Virus record (IMG/VR): IMGVR_UViG_3300030331_000008
Coordinates: 1 to 25,488 of that record
Length of the DNA: 25,488 nucleotides
Origin: a virus
Strand: one strand, 5' to 3'
Shown: one piece after another, positions 22,555 to 25,488 of the stretch
Numbering within the stretch: position 1 is the stretch's first letter
Layout of the letters: each line of letters opens with the position of its first letter
Notes under the pieces: model-generated
Told to the model about the DNA's origin: nothing
What the model saw: the letters and a program-made list of their open reading frames with translations, nothing else
The model's database searches: none
Made by a program: the position numbers and the translations under genes

Positions 22555-23627
22555 TGGGAATGAAAGGCACTAAAGGTGGTGCAGGGAATATTGATCCCAC
22601 AGCAGGATTATTTAATCCTTTTCCTATAGGACCTAGAGGTGGAAGAACTGCTGGAAAAGTAGGAATGCCGTTTGGAAGAATACAGCCTGTGCTGCCTTCA
22701 TTACAACAACAATATTCTTCTTTGAATCAAGGTGTTCAAGGTTTTCAACCTTTAGGTATAAGAGGATATACACCTCCATTATTTGCACAACCATTTGGAG
22801 GATTTAATCCTTTTGGATTTAATACATTTGGAGGCAATCCTTTTTTTCAAGCCATGAGTACACTAGGAAGTATTAGTCCTACATCAACAGTTACACAAAC
22901 AACAAATCCTGTTAATACGATACCTGACAATATACAAGCAATTATTGATGCTCAAGAGCCTAATATAAATATGATGGAAGGCGTACAAAGACAAGAGCCA
23001 ATTTATCAAACACAAGTAGTAGAGGGTGGTGCAGATATAAGAGTTCCTGTGCAAGCTACACAAAATATACCTACAGCACAAACAGCACCATTACAAACGA
23101 TTGATCCAATAAATATAACTCAACAGTCATTGCCTATGTCAACAAGTCCTGTAGTGGGTAAAGCAGGCGGTGGAAGAGTACAAGGCTTTGCTGAAGGTGG
23201 TATGCCTGAACAAAATCAAACAGCAGATAGATTAGAAGAAGAAACAATTATGGCTTTGATGGGTAAACATCCTAATCCAAAAGAAGTATTTATGAGATAT
23301 ATGGAAGTCTATGGTGAGAATGGTTTAATGCAATTAGCTACAGAGGTAGAAGAAATGATGTCAACAGATGGACGTATGATAGATGGTCCGGGTGGTGGAG
23401 TTGATGATTTTGTGCCTGCAATTATAGATAATATGCAACCAGCAGCTTTATCTAAAGATGAATATGTAATACCAGCAGATGTAGTAGCACATGCAGGTGA
23501 TGGATCAAGTGAAGCAGGTGGCAGAGAATTTGATAGATTAGTAGCTAGAGTTAGGAAAGCAAAAACAGGCAACACAACACAGCCTGAACAAATAGAGTTT
23601 GAAGAAGAAATACAAAAAATAACATAA
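22554..23627 (+). CDS. Candidate ejection/tail protein with conserved C-terminal domain
   Basis: A 357-residue protein. The first 110 residues are Gly/Pro/Phe-rich (FGGFNPFGFNTFGGNPFFQA), the middle is Gln/Thr/Pro-rich and probably disordered, then come AGGGRV (204-209) and FAEGGMP (212-218). From about 270 to 342 lies a conserved domain: DGPGGGVDDFVPAIIDN, LSKDEYVIPADVVAHAGDG, SSEAGGREFDRLVARVRKAK. The VPAxI-LSxDEYVIPA phrase resembles motifs common in tape-measure and other long tail proteins of marine phages. The start overlaps the upstream stop by TAATG, and the stop overlaps the next start the same way. Confidence 0.6.
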   Translation: MGMKGTKGGAGNIDPTAGLFNPFPIGPRGGRTAGKVGMPFGRIQPVLPSLQQQYSSLNQGVQGFQPLGIRGYTPPLFAQPFGGFNPFGFNTFGGNPFFQAMSTLGSISPTSTVTQTTNPVNTIPDNIQAIIDAQEPNINMMEGVQRQEPIYQTQVVEGGADIRVPVQATQNIPTAQTAPLQTIDPINITQQSLPMSTSPVVGKAGGGRVQGFAEGGMPEQNQTADRLEEETIMALMGKHPNPKEVFMRYMEVYGENGLMQLATEVEEMMSTDGRMIDGPGGGVDDFVPAIIDNMQPAALSKDEYVIPADVVAHAGDGSSEAGGREFDRLVARVRKAKTGNTTQPEQIEFEEEIQKIT

Positions 23628-24157
23628 TGAAAGTTTATTTAGTACCACAAGAATATGTAAGAGATATCTATCCACAGATAGAAGAGTACATAGATAGAGT
23701 AGTGCCTACATCAAATGGTAGGTTCGATAAGATAGATTTGTTGCATGATATTATAGTGGGCAAGGCTACTTTGTGGACTGTGGTTGATGAAGAAGAGGAT
23801 AATAAAATTTTTGGAATAATTTTTACAGAAATAACTTCATATCCAAGAAGAAAGTTTTTATCTATAACTTTTGCATCTGGTGATAGGTTAGATGAGTGGA
23901 TGAACGAATCGTTAAAAGTTTTAGAAAATTGGGCAGTAGATAATGAATGTGAATCTATGGAGATAACAGGTAGAAAAGGATGGGTGAAAAAATTAAAACC
24001 CCATGATTGGGAAGAAGAATTTGTAATAATAAAAAAACAAAATTTAAAAAAGAATAATTTAGAAGTTGTAAAAACGGAGAAAGATAATGGGAAAGAGTCG
24101 AGGAAGCAGTCAACCCCAACAGTCAGAGTCAAGGGTATATCAGAGTCGACTGCCTGA
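23627..24157 (+). CDS. GNAT-like protein (T7 gp13-like placement)
   Basis: A 176-residue protein with an acetyltransferase-like order: helix YVRDIYPQIEEYIDRVV, strands ATLWTVVDEE and KIFGIIFTEITSYPRRKFLS, helix DEWMNESLKVLENWAVDNEC, and the end GRKGWVKKLKPHDWEEEFVI. GNAT-like proteins at this place include T7 gp13 and cyanophage counterparts next to internal virion proteins. The acetyl-CoA loop (RxxGxG/A) is not evident, so it may be catalytically inactive. The last 24 codons overlap the next gene by 71 bp in another frame and are Lys/Ser/Thr-rich, so the natural end may have been earlier. Confidence 0.62.
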   Translation: MKVYLVPQEYVRDIYPQIEEYIDRVVPTSNGRFDKIDLLHDIIVGKATLWTVVDEEEDNKIFGIIFTEITSYPRRKFLSITFASGDRLDEWMNESLKVLENWAVDNECESMEITGRKGWVKKLKPHDWEEEFVIIKKQNLKKNNLEVVKTEKDNGKESRKQSTPTVRVKGISESTA

Positions 24158-25301
24158 GTACGCTGCTCCTTTCTACAAGAATCTTGTAGGCAGGGCGCAA
24201 GCTTTATCCTATGAGGATTACATACCATATCAAGGTCCAAGAGTTGCTGGGTTTTCACCTGAAACATTAGGTGCGCAAGAAGGAATTAAAGCTTTAGCAG
24301 GTAGAGACTTAATAGGAATTAATCAGGCAAGAGATGTTGCAGGTAGAGCAGCTACAGGTGGACCAATGTTTGCCCAGTCTAGGTTTATGGGCGCACCAAT
24401 TAGAAGTACATATAGTGCATCCCCTATAGAAACGGGGGTAAGAGGATTTTCTCCATTTGCATATATGCAAGCAGCTAGAGGTTTTGGAGGTAGAGATGCT
24501 GCTAGGCTTATGAATCCTTTTATAAGTAATGTTCTTAATAGGCAACAACAAAGAGCAACAGATAGATTTGCAGAACAACGAGCAAGAAGAAATCAACAAG
24601 CAATACAAGCAGGTGCATTTGGAGGTAGTAGACAGGGTGTTCAAGATGCAATAGCACAAAGAGAACTTAATGAATCTTTACAAGATATAGAGGCTAAAGC
24701 ATTATCTGATGCGTTTACACAGGCTCAACAGCAGTTTGAACGAGATAGAACAGCACGATTCAAAGGATTAACTTCAGCAGATGCACAACAAATAGCATTA
24801 GCACAACAAAGATCACAAGAACAAATAGCAACAGAACGAGCAAAACAACAAGCAGCAGACCAAAATTTAAGAGCGCAAATAGCATCAGGACAGTTTGGGC
24901 AAGCAGCAGGTAAACTAGATTTACAAGCACAACTTGCTAATCAAAGAGCATTAGAAGCTGCATATGGTAGAGGACTAAGGGGTGCAGGAGTATTAGCAGG
25001 TTTAGATAGAACAGAACAAGCATTAGATATGTCAAGACTCAAGGCACTGTCTAGTGTAGGTGATACAAGACAAGCACTATTGCAGAAAGCATATGACCAA
25101 CAGTATGAAGATTTCTTAGCACAAAGAGAGTTCCCATATCAGCAGTTAGAAAGATTTAGTGCAATATTACAAGGTATGCCAGCACAGCCTAGTTTTTCTG
25201 AAAGACGATTTGTGCCTTCTGCTAATCCGACAGCACAGTTATTAAGCACAGGACTAGGAGCATATGGTGCGTTTAGAGGATTAGGTGGTGGAGCAGGATA
25301 A
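24087..25301 (+). CDS. Internal virion / ejection protein, Ala-Gln-rich helical
   Basis: A 404-residue protein. It opens with a Ser/Gln-rich tail, then LPEYAAPFYKNLVGRAQALS and YQGPRVAGFSPETLGAQEGI, phrases familiar from marine phages. Residues about 145-300 form a long Ala/Gln/Arg helical region (RATDRFAEQRARRNQQAIQ, AQQQFERDR, AQQRSQEQIATERAKQQAAD), interrupted at 176-184 by GAFGGSRQG. The end is Gly-rich (GLGAYGAFRGLGGGAG). Composition and position resemble DNA-ejection proteins of podoviruses. GGAG (24076-24079) lies seven bases before ATG, so the start is good despite overlapping the GNAT-like gene. Confidence 0.65.
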   Translation: MGKSRGSSQPQQSESRVYQSRLPEYAAPFYKNLVGRAQALSYEDYIPYQGPRVAGFSPETLGAQEGIKALAGRDLIGINQARDVAGRAATGGPMFAQSRFMGAPIRSTYSASPIETGVRGFSPFAYMQAARGFGGRDAARLMNPFISNVLNRQQQRATDRFAEQRARRNQQAIQAGAFGGSRQGVQDAIAQRELNESLQDIEAKALSDAFTQAQQQFERDRTARFKGLTSADAQQIALAQQRSQEQIATERAKQQAADQNLRAQIASGQFGQAAGKLDLQAQLANQRALEAAYGRGLRGAGVLAGLDRTEQALDMSRLKALSSVGDTRQALLQKAYDQQYEDFLAQREFPYQQLERFSAILQGMPAQPSFSERRFVPSANPTAQLLSTGLGAYGAFRGLGGGAG

Positions 25302-25488
25302 TGATAGATAGTAATATTAATAAATTAATATCTATAGCTGAGCGACAATCAGACCAACGATTAGCGCAAGAATTAAATCCACAAACACAGACAGGTTTGC
25401 TAGGACCTGCATTTATATCTGCATCTGAGTTATCGTATAGAAAAAAAATTAGGGATGAGGCACAAGCACAACCTATGCGAAGTCCTGT
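25301..25488 (+). CDS. Partial gene running off the window
   Basis: An open frame from ATG 25301 (TAATG overlap with the upstream stop) to the window end, 62 complete codons, opening IDSNINKLISIAERQSDQRL and continuing GLLGPAFISASELSYRKKIR. It has the same Ala/Gln/Lys character as the upstream ejection candidate and no stop in the visible part. It may be a further internal virion protein; too little is visible to name it. Confidence 0.6.
   Translation, partial: MIDSNINKLISIAERQSDQRLAQELNPQTQTGLLGPAFISASELSYRKKIRDEAQAQPMRSP
25308..25335. repeat. AT-rich inverted repeat in the first codons of the partial gene
   Basis: ATATTAAT (25314-25321) and ATTAATAT (25324-25331) are perfect reverse complements with a 2-base centre, flanked by ATAG (25308-25311) and CTAT (25332-25335), which extend the pairing past a 2-nt bulge. 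It starts five bases after the ATG. It could reduce or pause translation initiation, or simply reflect AT-rich coding sequence. Confidence 0.35.

Noticed and set aside
23668-24267. 199-codon minus-strand open frame opposite the GNAT-like gene
   Set aside because: Ser/Phe/Leu-rich, spans a gene boundary and has no family character; all other genes are on the plus strand.
1-25488. CRISPR array, insertion sequence, integrase or attachment site
   Set aside because: The only regular repeats are coding repeats in two virion proteins; no transposase- or recombinase-like frame and no spacer-repeat pattern was seen.

Overview
The window is the virion-morphogenesis half of a tailed, double-stranded DNA phage. 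It looks like a marine phage of the type recovered from surface-ocean metagenomes and from SAR11 (pelagiphages). The grounds are AT-rich composition, very tight gene packing, all 36 recognisable genes on the plus strand, and several protein families I know mainly from such marine phages: the short Lys-rich proteins, the tail-fibre N-terminus, and the conserved ejection-type proteins. I see a large terminase, portal, scaffold and capsid, then head-tail adaptor and stabiliser-like proteins. No tape-measure, tail-tube or sheath gene is visible, so a short-tailed (podovirus-like) particle is the best inference. Host and taxonomy are not proven by this sequence.

Layout. Positions 1-425 are non-coding and unusual: an operator-like palindrome, two C-runs, a CA-rich stretch, a possible promoter and a compact foldable RNA segment lie directly before the terminase. 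426-8013 is the head module: large terminase, portal, a small coiled-coil protein, a GroES-like co-chaperonin behind a pseudoknot-capable leader, scaffold, a conserved unknown, a probable decoration protein and a Mu gpT-like major capsid protein. A terminator-like hairpin follows the capsid gene. 8131-9594 has two beta-rich structural proteins and two small membrane proteins that could be holin-like. 9594-10790 is a run of five overlapping genes for short, very basic proteins, followed by a staphylococcal-nuclease-like enzyme (10790-11206) and a sixth basic Gly-rich protein. 11483-15457 is the neck module, with adaptor-like proteins, a Rossmann-like DUF115/GT42-type protein and a 22-residue-repeat protein. 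15491-18100 is a long fibre of 17-residue YadA-head-like repeats ending in a self-cleaving S74 chaperone. 18113-25488 holds a P22 gp10-like stabiliser and a set of ejection or pilot candidates, one with a canonical EF-hand loop, plus a GNAT-like protein. The last gene runs off the window.

How it works together. Terminase and portal package DNA into a shell built by scaffold and capsid protein, possibly with help from host GroEL redirected by the phage GroES. The adaptors and stabiliser close the neck, the repeat fibre binds the host after S74 maturation, and the Ala/Gln/Gly-rich proteins probably leave the virion during infection. Most junctions overlap (TAATG, ATGA or TGATG), implying translational coupling along a long late transcript. 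Four non-coding breaks (286-380, 4577-4650, 8014-8130, 18424-18454) carry RNA structure and are the likely control points. No small terminase, endolysin, polymerase, integrase, tRNA or CRISPR was seen.
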